Positions 26,588 to 35,500 of a stretch of 64,000 nt of DNA are shown here, piece by piece. The DNA lies in NCBI GenBank assembly GCA_016713245.1, contig JADJPM010000001.1, forward strand, positions 372,001 through 436,000, in the 5' to 3' direction. This stretch comes from Verrucomicrobiaceae bacterium (GTDB lineage: Bacteria > Verrucomicrobiota > Verrucomicrobiia > Verrucomicrobiales > Verrucomicrobiaceae). The notes under the pieces were generated by a model. That model saw nothing but the letters and a program-made list of their open reading frames with translations. It was not told the origin of the DNA and ran no database searches. The position numbers and the translations under genes are program-made. Position 1 is the stretch's first letter. Each line of letters begins with the position of its first letter.

Positions 26588-28183
26588 TCAGGATGCTGCG
26601 GGGATGGCTTTGAAGCCGAATTGCAGCGCACCGTTGAGCTGGGCGCTGACGAGTTCGAACTCGGGCACGCCTTTGGGCCACTGGACGGCCTGACCGATGG
26701 CGCTGCTGGTGAGGTCGTTGATCTTGGGCACGTTCTGGTAGTCGCTATCGGCGATGCCTTTCAAGACACGAGTGACGATGGGAAGCACGGCGGCGGCTCC
26801 GCTGGTAGCGAGCGCCACCCTGGCCACGGCTGCAGCACGCACACCGATCTGACCGACCCTTGCCGCCGTGCCGCTGATGATCCCTCGCAGGCAGGAGACC
26901 GTGGCTTCCTCCACGAGAATTCTCGTTTCACCGCTCGCCTCTGTCAGGGCGATGCTAAAGCCTCCGCCCGCAGCAATGGCGGGCTCGGCGGCCTTGGAAA
27001 GGATGCCGCCGAAGCCTTTGGCACCGGCTGCAACTGCGCCTGCAACAACGGCGGCGACTTCCAGGCCGATCAGCGCCCCGTCGAGGGCCTTACTGATCTC
27101 CACACTGCCGCTACCGGTCTGCAGGGTGGAGTTGAGTGTGAGAATGGAGTGCGCGGTGTCGAGGCTTAGGGTATTTCGGCCTGCTGAGTTGAGGATGACA
27201 TGAATGCCGGGTGAATACTCGAAGTTGATGCCATTGTTGGTGATCTCCAGTTCGGTCTCGCTGATTTGAAGCGTGAACTGCCCGGCGGGCACGACGCCGT
27301 TGCTGACCTTGTGCCCGTTTTCCATCTCAAAGTCATGCAGGGTGAGATCGCGGATGCTGCGGATGCGGGTGCCGTCGTTGTCGATGACGAAGTTTCCCTT
27401 CACATCCTGATCGGAGATGTCTTTGAACATGAAGACCATGCCCGGAAGGAGGAAGTGCTGGAGGAACTTTTCCGGGGCGATGACGAATCCGGCATCGGCT
27501 CCCGGCGGGATGGCATTGACGGACACTTGGTCGGCAAGCCCCGCCTTGTTGGTTTCCCCATCGATGAGGCAGAGCACGCCAAAGATGCTATTTTGCATGG
27601 TGGCACCGTTTTCGAGTTCCGCGACGGCGTAGCCATGCCAGGAGGGGCGCAACCATTCGAGGCCCTCGTGGGCGAACTCGGCCCCGAGATCGACGGTAGC
27701 GAACAGCGCACCGAAACTCTGGAGGTTGGCGCTGAGCCAGAGTTGCAGCAATTCCTTGAACGAGGAATAGAGTATTCCATTCGGAATCGGAGGCAGCACG
27801 TCTGCCACTACGGCCGTTGGATTGTCATCCGTGCCGGCGGCATCCACGCGCAGCTCTTTTTTGGTGGGGTCCACTCCGTCGAAGAAGTTCAAGTGAAGTG
27901 TGACGGTGGCCTCGCAGGGCGTAATGAGGGTGGCCTTGCCCAAGGCGGTCAGAGTGCCGCCTGTGATCGGGACGCGGAAGGTCGTGATGGTGCCGTTGTT
28001 GCCCTTGGCGGTCCTGATCTGCCAGGGGCCAAAAGTGCCTCCCGTGACGCTGGCGGAGCCGTCAGGAAACTCCTGCTCCCATGTGGTGGGCGATGCCTTT
28101 TGCTCCAGAATGGCGGTATTGAGGTGTTCGTAAGTGACGGCGGCTACGGTGTGCCAGTTGTTGGTATCGATGGTGTTGCTCAT
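26588..28183 (-). CDS. P47-like TULIP-family protein (second of three)
   Basis: The protein has 531 residues. The opening TNNWHTVAAVTYEHLNTAIL and GGTFGPWQIRTAKGNNG match the P47 pattern. The ending VQWPKGVPEFELVSAQLNGA is the shared C-terminal motif. Between them are beta-rich segments and, around residues 370-490, long hydrophobic alanine/glycine-rich stretches (VAAVVAGAVAAGAKGFGG and ALATSGAAAVLPIV) that might insert in membranes or form a lipid-facing core. No signal peptide is visible. Spacing to the neighbours is 24 bp and 2 bp, so it is in one operon with the other two P47-like genes. The family is known; the role here is inferred only from context. Confidence 0.82.
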   Translation of the reverse strand: MSNTIDTNNWHTVAAVTYEHLNTAILEQKASPTTWEQEFPDGSASVTGGTFGPWQIRTAKGNNGTITTFRVPITGGTLTALGKATLITPCEATVTLHLNFFDGVDPTKKELRVDAAGTDDNPTAVVADVLPPIPNGILYSSFKELLQLWLSANLQSFGALFATVDLGAEFAHEGLEWLRPSWHGYAVAELENGATMQNSIFGVLCLIDGETNKAGLADQVSVNAIPPGADAGFVIAPEKFLQHFLLPGMVFMFKDISDQDVKGNFVIDNDGTRIRSIRDLTLHDFEMENGHKVSNGVVPAGQFTLQISETELEITNNGINFEYSPGIHVILNSAGRNTLSLDTAHSILTLNSTLQTGSGSVEISKALDGALIGLEVAAVVAGAVAAGAKGFGGILSKAAEPAIAAGGGFSIALTEASGETRILVEEATVSCLRGIISGTAARVGQIGVRAAAVARVALATSGAAAVLPIVTRVLKGIADSDYQNVPKINDLTSSAIGQAVQWPKGVPEFELVSAQLNGALQFGFKAIPAAS

Positions 28184-28207
28184 GAGATTTCGTGTGTTGG
28201 TTAGTTT

Positions 28208-29992
28208 TTAGAGAGACGGGTTTTCGATGATCGACAAGATCGGACGGAAGAGATCGACGTGGTCACCGAGCCAGGATTCGAGCAGGCTCATGAAGGCATC
28301 TTTGTCATCCTGCGGCAGGAACGGCCACGGCACGGCAAAGGAGACCTCCACAGGCCCCCAGTAGCCATTTTCAGTGTCCAGGGCGAAGAGCCTGGCACCT
28401 GCGGCGTCCTTGCAGCGAAACGCCATCGGCACCCGCACATGCAGCGGGCACATGCGGATCGGTTTGCTCTGGGATCCCGCTGTGTAGGTGCCGCTGAGCA
28501 CGACCACGCTGAAAACGAGATTAAAATCCAGCGTGCCCATGTCATACGAGGCCGAGGCCAGCGTCCACGGTGCAAAGACGCCTCCTTCAAAGCCATAGCC
28601 TCGTGTCTCAGTGACATCGAGCGACCACGCAGTTGGCGAGACTTTTTTCGCGGCCATCGCGGCGCTCACCGCTTTGCAGTCGATGGGTGAGAAGTCCGCC
28701 AGCACGAGCGTGGGAGTGCTGGCGATGAAACGCAGGTAAAACGCCGTGGCGAGGCCGCCCTGCACTGGTTTCACCTCCGCCATGCCTGCCCATGTGACGA
28801 TGCCTGCGGCGGTGCCTGAGATGCTGCCGGACCCGACCGAGTTTGCCAAACTGTGCCCCAGCGAGCTGCTCACCGCATCCACCACGATCTTGAGGATCAG
28901 GTCTGGCAGCCCCAGCATGAACGCCCCCGCTGCATAGTCATACCACGGCACATCCGTATCGTGCGAGAACGAGGGGATGCCGATGGTGGGGAACGACAGC
29001 GCCTGGCTGACGAGATCAAAGTCCACGCCGATGATGGAGGAGCCGTTGAAGGTCATCGAAATGCCCATCCCCATGCTGCACGAGCCGCTCAGCGTGATGG
29101 CGACGCGATCATCCTCGACGATTGCGGAGAGTGCGTCTGCTTTGGGATAGTAGTGCTCGCCCGCTGCCGAGACGCGCTCCAGATCGAAGCCGCCAGCGGT
29201 GAGTGTATTGGGCGCGGAGACTGCAAACGTCGTCGCCGCCACGCCGAAGCTGCGGCCCAGCGCCGGTGCCAGCACGTTTTGCAAAAACATCGCCGCAGAG
29301 ATCGCCAGCCCCGCGTCACAACCCGCCGCGAGGATGGAAGGGTCCACCTTCCGCTCCAGCGCACTCGTGTCCCGCGCATCGTTCACGCTGAGAATGGCGA
29401 GCACCGGCTTGTCCTGCCCGGAAAGCACGCCGTAGCAGTAGTCACTGCTCGCTGGTTTCAGCCACGGCACAGCATCGGCGGCGAGCGGGTTCAGCGTGGC
29501 GAAGATGAAGGAAATATTCGCGGCCCGCGACACGAGGCACTGCGCCACTGCTAGGCCGATTTGTTTCTTCAGCAAAGGTGTCAGCCGGCCCGTGGGATCG
29601 CTCACCTCCACCGGGGACACCACGCCAGCGCCAGTGGCAGGCAGTGCATCGTCTCCGACGGATTGAAAATCAAACTGCAGCATCTGCCCCGGTGCGCCGC
29701 CGGGCGCAGGCAGCAGCGCCAGCGACACCTGCACGACCACCGTGGCGCCAGTGATGTCCACCGCCGCGCCAAAGCCACCGCTGATGCTGCCGGACTTCAC
29801 CGGCAGTTGCAGCCACAGCAGCTTGCCCCCACCTCCCGGCACGATGCTCCATGCGCCGAAAGCTCCTCGGACCTCATAGCCCTGCTCGCTGAAATTAAAC
29901 GTCGTCAACAGCTCCGACGTGCTCTTTTCCAGGGCACGGTTGATGAAGTCGATATCGACGACAAAAACCGTGTCCCAACCGTGTGTGTCCAT
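28208..29992 (-). CDS. P47-like TULIP-family protein (first and largest of three)
   Basis: The protein has 594 residues. It begins DTHGWDTVFVVDIDFINRAL and continues VRGAFGAWSIVPGGGGKLLW, the P47 signature. A second unit seems to start near residue 470 (YGFEGGVFAPWTLASASYD), so the chain may hold two TULIP-like modules. The typical WP..F..SAQLN ending of the other two is missing; it ends in LFRPILSIIENPSL. A central segment has serine- and glycine-rich hydrophobic residues. No signal peptide is present. It follows the FGE-domain gene by 24 bp. P47/OrfX2 crystal structures show TULIP folds, so lipid or hydrophobic-ligand binding is the best structural guess. Confidence 0.82.
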   Translation of the reverse strand: MDTHGWDTVFVVDIDFINRALEKSTSELLTTFNFSEQGYEVRGAFGAWSIVPGGGGKLLWLQLPVKSGSISGGFGAAVDITGATVVVQVSLALLPAPGGAPGQMLQFDFQSVGDDALPATGAGVVSPVEVSDPTGRLTPLLKKQIGLAVAQCLVSRAANISFIFATLNPLAADAVPWLKPASSDYCYGVLSGQDKPVLAILSVNDARDTSALERKVDPSILAAGCDAGLAISAAMFLQNVLAPALGRSFGVAATTFAVSAPNTLTAGGFDLERVSAAGEHYYPKADALSAIVEDDRVAITLSGSCSMGMGISMTFNGSSIIGVDFDLVSQALSFPTIGIPSFSHDTDVPWYDYAAGAFMLGLPDLILKIVVDAVSSSLGHSLANSVGSGSISGTAAGIVTWAGMAEVKPVQGGLATAFYLRFIASTPTLVLADFSPIDCKAVSAAMAAKKVSPTAWSLDVTETRGYGFEGGVFAPWTLASASYDMGTLDFNLVFSVVVLSGTYTAGSQSKPIRMCPLHVRVPMAFRCKDAAGARLFALDTENGYWGPVEVSFAVPWPFLPQDDKDAFMSLLESWLGDHVDLFRPILSIIENPSL

Positions 29993-30016
29993 AATGTGAG
30001 TGTGAACTGGTTGGGC

Positions 30017-31546
30017 CTACGGCACGCCAGAAGAGAGCACCACGCGGAAGCCGACGAAGTTCCCCGTGGTGGCGATTTGGAAACGCTGCGCGCAGCGGCT
30101 GAGCAGGGCGATGTTCACCCAACTGCCGCCACGGACGACATGGTTCGTGCCGCTCACCGGCCCCTGCGGATCGGTCACGCTGCCGCCGGGATATTGCGTG
30201 GCGTTGTAAAAATCCTTCACCCATTCCCAGACGTTCCCGTGCATGTCGGAGAGGCCCCAGGCATTCGGCAGCTTTTGCTCCACGGGGTGTGTGGCGCTGG
30301 CTGCGTTGCCGGAGAACCACGCGTAGTTCCCATACGCCGTGGTGTCCCAATCATCGCCGTGGCTGAAGATCGTCGTGCGCGGCCCGGCACGGCAGCAATA
30401 CTCCCACTCCGCCTCCGTCGGCAGCCGGTAGCCCCAGCCTGCGGGAAGGCGGCCCGCCGTGCGCTCGCTCGTCGTCAGCGTGCTGCAATAAGTGTTCGCA
30501 TTCGCCCAGGTCACGTTTTCTACCGGGCGGCTGAGATTGCCGGTGAACCCGCTCGGATTGGAACCCATGACCGCGAGATACTCCCGCTGTGTGACCTCAT
30601 GCGCACCCATCCAAAAGCCAGAGGAAATCGTCACCCAGGTCTGCGGGCGTTCGTCCGCGATGTCCGCCGGATCACTCGCCGGGCTGCCCATAAGGAAGCG
30701 GCCCCCTTTTATCCACGTCATCCCAAGCACGGGAAGCACCGTGCTCGGCGGGTCGCTGCCCAAGTTCGCCGCCGCTGCGCCGGGGGCCAGCTTCGCGCTC
30801 GTCACGCTGCCATCGGCGACGGTGGCGGCCACGTTGGTGAGGCCAGCGCCATTGCCATAAATCACACCCGCCGTGTCGATGCGCAGGCGGGTGGCATTCG
30901 CGTTCTGATCGTAGATGAAAAATTGGTCCACGGTCGCGATCGCATCCGGTGGTTTGTTTTGGCCCATCCACCAAGTGCGAAACGGGGTGGTGAAGGTCAG
31001 CGCGGCGGGATTGTCCGTCGTATTGGAAACTCCGCCCGCAGCGGCAGCGCTCGATGATTGCAGATTCGCCCCGCTGAGTACGAGGTTCGGCGTCAGCTTC
31101 GCGGAGGAGACCGCGCCATCCGGCAGGTAGCCATTCGGTGCCAGTCGCGTATCCGGCGTCAGGAGCTGCGAGCCATTCACTCCATCGTTAAACCACACCC
31201 GCAGCCGCACCTCCGCATTGCTCCACACACTTGCCGGAATCGCTACCGTCATGCCCGCCAGCGTGGTGTCGCCCAGCAGCACCGAGTAAAGCCCCTTTGT
31301 TACCGCCAGCGTCACCGCCGCCGTCGGCTGCGATCCCGCCACACTGGTGCCGTCATTGCTCCAAAAAGAAACCGAGCCCGCCGCATTCACGAGTGCGAAC
31401 CTGAACTGCCCGGAGCCATTGAAGTTCTCCGTACCCACCGCGACGCGGCCCTGGTAATTGATGAGTTGCGGCACCTGCGCATGAAGCGAAGCGGCGGTAA
31501 AAGCGAGCAGCAGCAAGGCAAGGCCCCGCACAAGAGGTGTGGTCAT
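30017..31546 (-). CDS. Exported FGE/SUMF1-domain protein with the adhesin N-module; first gene of the TULIP operon
   Basis: The protein has 509 residues. A signal peptide ends near SLHA, then QVPQLINYQGRVAVGTENFN to about residue 140 is the same module that opens the 1996-residue surface protein. From about residue 270 a formylglycine-generating-enzyme-type domain follows: MTWIKGGRFLMGSP, YRLPTEAEWEYCCRAG, MHGNVWEWVKDFY, HVVRGGSW and GFRVV. The upstream catalytic cysteine of true FGE is not apparent: the region reads LLSRCAQRF with one Cys. Activation of sulfatases is therefore doubtful, and a C-type-lectin-like binding role is more likely. The gene is divergent from the ECF sigma gene with 247 bp between them. 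Confidence 0.83.
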   Translation of the reverse strand: MTTPLVRGLALLLLAFTAASLHAQVPQLINYQGRVAVGTENFNGSGQFRFALVNAAGSVSFWSNDGTSVAGSQPTAAVTLAVTKGLYSVLLGDTTLAGMTVAIPASVWSNAEVRLRVWFNDGVNGSQLLTPDTRLAPNGYLPDGAVSSAKLTPNLVLSGANLQSSSAAAAGGVSNTTDNPAALTFTTPFRTWWMGQNKPPDAIATVDQFFIYDQNANATRLRIDTAGVIYGNGAGLTNVAATVADGSVTSAKLAPGAAAANLGSDPPSTVLPVLGMTWIKGGRFLMGSPASDPADIADERPQTWVTISSGFWMGAHEVTQREYLAVMGSNPSGFTGNLSRPVENVTWANANTYCSTLTTSERTAGRLPAGWGYRLPTEAEWEYCCRAGPRTTIFSHGDDWDTTAYGNYAWFSGNAASATHPVEQKLPNAWGLSDMHGNVWEWVKDFYNATQYPGGSVTDPQGPVSGTNHVVRGGSWVNIALLSRCAQRFQIATTGNFVGFRVVLSSGVP

Positions 31547-31715
31547 GATGTTTTCCGGTGGTGACTGAGATGGAAGCCCTCGGTCTTCATTTCTGCCCGG
31601 CAGAGCCCCCTTGCGGAGTCGCGCGGAAAGGAAAACGCACCGCCTGTGAGCGGTGTGGAGCGAGGCTGCCCAACCTCAGCGGCGATGTCGAGCAGTAAGC
31701 CCCCCCAATGTAACT

Positions 31716-31775
31716 GGCCCGGTTTGTGAAGAGGTGTTTCAGGGAAAGTGGGCTTTTTATTTATAAAAGGAATGC
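31716..31775. promoter_or_regulatory. Conserved intergenic element, copy 3, between operon II and the sigma gene
   Basis: On the minus strand it reads TTTCCCTGAAACACC, eight bases, AACCGGGCC, preceded by an A/T-rich run (TTTTATAAATAAAAAG). It lies about 20 bp before the sigma-factor ATG on one side and 170 bp before operon II on the other. Autoregulation by the sigma factor is a possibility. Confidence 0.6.
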
Positions 31776-31793
31776 CATGGTTGCCCCCGACTC

Positions 31794-32528
31794 ATGGCTG
31801 GCGCTCCACACTCTCACCACGCCGACTTTCCCACCACGCACTGGACGCTCGTCCAGGCCGTGCAGGGCGGAGATGCCGACGACGCGGCCCGGGCGATGGA
31901 AAAGCTGTGCGCAGGCTATTGGTATCCCATTTACGCCTACCTGCGCCGCAGAGGCCATGCCGCGCATGACGCGGAAGATCTCACGCAGGCCTTTTTTCAT
32001 CGTCTCCTCACCGAAAAGGCCCTCGACATGGCCCAACAAGGCTCCGGCAAGCTGCGCTCCTGGCTGCTCGGTGTGCTGAAGCATCTGCTCAGCGACCACT
32101 TCCGCCAGCTCGGCACGCAGAAACGCGGCGGCGGCATCCCGCACGTCTCCTTTGACGAAATGGCCGCCGAGGAGCGCTACACACACGAAGCGCAAACCGA
32201 GGGCGATCCCGACGCGTTCTTCACCCAGGTGTGGGCGCAGGATTTGCTCGCCAGCGTGCGTGGCAGGCTCCGCGAGGCCTACGAGGCCGCCGGGCGCAAA
32301 GAAGTCTTCGACCTGCTGCTGCCCTATCTGATGTGGGACAAAGAACCGCCCTCCGGCCGCGAGATCGCCGAAAAAATCGGCTCCAGCGAGGTCGCCACGC
32401 GCATCCTCATCCACCGCCTGCGTGTGAAGTTCCGCACCCTGCTCAAAGACGAAGTCGCCCGCACCGTGCTCGCCCCCGAGGAGATCCCCGGGGAGCTGGC
32501 GTGGTTGCAGAGTGTGTTGGCAAAATAA
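31794..32528 (+). CDS. ECF-type RNA polymerase sigma factor of the kinase-linked group
   Basis: The protein has 244 residues. Region 2 is seen in the YWYPIYAYLRRRGHAAHDAE and DLTQAFFHRLL segments. Region 4 is seen in the helix-turn-helix GREIAEKIGSSEVATRILIH, then RLRVKFRTLLKDEV. It would direct RNA polymerase to a small set of promoters. No anti-sigma factor is encoded nearby; instead two transmembrane Ser/Thr kinases follow, a pattern seen in Planctomycetes and Verrucomicrobia, where phosphorylation may control the sigma factor. A conserved element lies before its start and again between its stop and the kinase start. The operon probably extends through both kinases. Confidence 0.87.
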   Translation: MAGAPHSHHADFPTTHWTLVQAVQGGDADDAARAMEKLCAGYWYPIYAYLRRRGHAAHDAEDLTQAFFHRLLTEKALDMAQQGSGKLRSWLLGVLKHLLSDHFRQLGTQKRGGGIPHVSFDEMAAEERYTHEAQTEGDPDAFFTQVWAQDLLASVRGRLREAYEAAGRKEVFDLLLPYLMWDKEPPSGREIAEKIGSSEVATRILIHRLRVKFRTLLKDEVARTVLAPEEIPGELAWLQSVLAK

Positions 32529-32559
32529 TTTTCCGAAACACCATCTCCTAAACCGGGCC
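32529..32559 (+). promoter_or_regulatory. Conserved intergenic element, copy 4, before the first kinase
   Basis: It reads TTTTCCGAAACACC, eight bases (ATCTCCTA), AACCGGGCC, and ends 17 bp before the kinase ATG. The two core blocks and their 8-bp spacing match copies 1 and 3 exactly apart from one or two bases. Orientation is toward the kinase. Confidence 0.6.
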
Positions 32560-32576
32560 TGTAAACCAAGCACTTC

Positions 32577-35500
32577 ATGCCCGCCGAATCCCCAGCCCCA
32601 ACTCCACCGCCGCTCGGCGTGGAGAACTACCAACTCGGTGCGGAGATCTCCACCGGCGGCATGGGCAGTGTGCTGGAAGCGCACGATGCGAAGCTGGACC
32701 GCACCGTGGCGATCAAGGTCATGCTGCTGGAGGCGAACGCCGATGCCCGCATGCGAGCACGCTTCCTGCGCGAGGCCCAAGTGCTCGCGAAGCTCGCCCA
32801 TCCGAACATCGTGCCCATCTACGACATCGTGTGGGAGGACGGCCAGCCGCTGTTCTATTCGATGAAGCGGATCAAAGGCCGCACGCTCCACGCCATCCTC
32901 ACCGACCTGCGCAAACAAATGCCCGAAACCCTCCGCGACTACTCGCTCGACCGCCTGCTCACCATCTTCCGCAAAGTCTGCGACGCCATCGCCTTCGCCC
33001 ACAGCCAGGGCGTGCTCCACCGCGATCTGAAACCCGAGAACATCATGGTCGGCGAGTTCGGCGAGGTGCTGGTGATGGATTGGGGACTGGCGAAGCTGCT
33101 GCGCAGCAATGACGAATTCCGAATTCCGAATGACGAAGATGAAACCCATTCGTTATTCGCCATTCGGAATTCGTCATTCACTGCGCCCCACGACTCATTT
33201 GCTCACACGCTCGTTGGCGCGGTGTTGGGAACCCCCCAATACATGTCCCCAGAGCAAGCCTGTGGCGACATGACAGACGTGGATGAGCTTTCGGACATCT
33301 ATGCGCTGGGCGGCATTCTTTACGCCATCCTCACGCTGAGACCGCCGGTGGAGGGCGCGACGGCGCAGGAGGTGCTGGAGAAGGTCAGCAAAGGCGAGAT
33401 CACTTCACCGACGGCTTTGAAAAACAGCTCCGGCAGCCGGGGAAAGGTCTTCGAGAAGGGCGAGGTGCTCGAAGCCAAGCAGATCAAGCCGCTGCCGCAT
33501 CTTCGCGGCGGCTTGGTGCCTTCCGCGTTGTCCTCTGTGGCGATGAAAGCGCTGCGGTTGGCCAAGGAACGGCGCTATCCGAGGGTCACAGAGTTGAGCG
33601 CCGACATTGAGGCGTATCAGAACGGCTTCGCTACGAAGGCGGAAGACGCGGGGCTCATGACGCAGATCGCTCTGCTGGTCCGGCGGCATCGCCATGCGTT
33701 CACCACGGCTGCTGCGGCGCTGCTGCTCATCACGGCGCTGGCGGCCGCCTTCGTGGTGAATCTGCGCGTGAAGGAGCAGCGTGCGCTGGCGGGCGAATCG
33801 CTGGCGGTCGAACAAAAAGAAGCCGCCCGGCGTGCGGAAGCCCAGGCGATCATCGGTCTGGCGGATGCGGCCATGAGCGATGGGAACAGCCCGCGAATGC
33901 AGGACCTGCTGGATTCCGTCCCGGAGGACCTGCGGGACAGCAACTGGCACTACTTGCTCGACCAGTCGGACACTTCCGTGGCTCATCTTGAGTTCGATCA
34001 ACTCGACGTTTCCGATGTCGCACCGCTACCGCGCCGAACCAGTTGCTTTGCCGTCGGGTTGTTCGACGGACGCGTTCTGTTCGTCAATGGTCGCACGGGT
34101 GCCCGGCTGGCGGAGATCGCTTCAGGAATCTCTCCTTCGCCAGGGCGTCGTGTTTCGATTCTCGCCGTATCTCCGGCGGAGGACGTCATCGCCATCGGCC
34201 AGCGTGAAGATGAAGGCGGCATCGTCATTCGCCGGGTCCGTGATGGTCAGGAAATCCTGCGTTGGGATGCGCCGAGGAGTGTGCGGCTGGATTTCAGCGC
34301 TGATGGCAGCCTGCTTTTGCAGCGCAGCCTATCCCCCACAGGCTATCCCTTCACCAGCGTCTGGGACATGGCCAGCGGCGCTCTGCTGTGGCAGGACAAA
34401 CAAGGCCTGATCGCGACATGGGCATCCACCGCTGAGGGAGAGGTGGTGATCGTGGGAGGCAGTGGTGCCACGCTGCGCATGAGAAATGCCCGCGACGGCT
34501 CGCTGATTCGCGACCTGGGGCGGACGGGCTCAGACCCCGCGGGTCTCGCTTTCCATCGTCATGGCTTGTTAGCCGTGCTGACGGGTCGGCGGGAGGTGAT
34601 CGTGCTGAACTTGGCGGATGATTCCGTCCTGACGCGTTTCGCCACTGGCAGCTCCACCTCGCGAGATCATTTCATCGGCTGGACACCGGATGGCACCTCC
34701 CTGGCCACAGTGTGGAAGGATCAGGACGGACGTCAGAGCGTGCAGTTGCGCAATCCCCGTAACGGGACGGTTCTCCGAACGCTGCTCGGTGGGAAGCTGG
34801 GCATCCGCAATCTCGCCATCCACCCCGTCTCCGGCGAACTGGCCATCGGTCTGGGAGGTGTGTATGTCTGGGACACTCTGCCGACCCCGCCTGTCCACGC
34901 CTATCCGCCGACTGCCGGTCCCGGCATCGGCTTCATCGGCTCCGACGATGCTCTCTTCACCAATGCCATCCAGGGAAAAGGTGCCTGTGTGCAGCTTCTC
35001 TCACCTCAGGGGCCGCGCCTGCTGTGGACCAACCAACACAACAACCACAACCATCTCTCCGTCAGTCGAGACGGCATGACGGCAGCCGTCAGCTGTGCGG
35101 CCCCCCGCTGGCCCGTGCTGATCCTCCAACGCCGGGGCGATGAAATGCTCCAGACATCGGCGGTCAAGACACAACAGCCGAGCTATCGCATCCGGCTGAG
35201 TCCCATGGGGGATGAACTCGCGATCTTCGGCGGCAAACTGGAGAGATTCACCATCACGGGCAGTGCGCTGCCAGCGCTGCAACACGACAAGCTGGCCCAA
35301 AGCCACGATCTTGCCTGGTTGCCCAAGGCGGGGCGCATGATCGGACTGGTCACCGTGAATGCAGCCCGCCTCAGCACACGAGCCCAAGAGCACATCTGCC
35401 TCTGGGACACCGCCAGCGGGAAGCTGATCCAGGAGGTTCGTCACGCCACTCCAATGGACTTTATTGCCGTCACGCCCGATGAGCGCCGGTTCGCCGAGGC

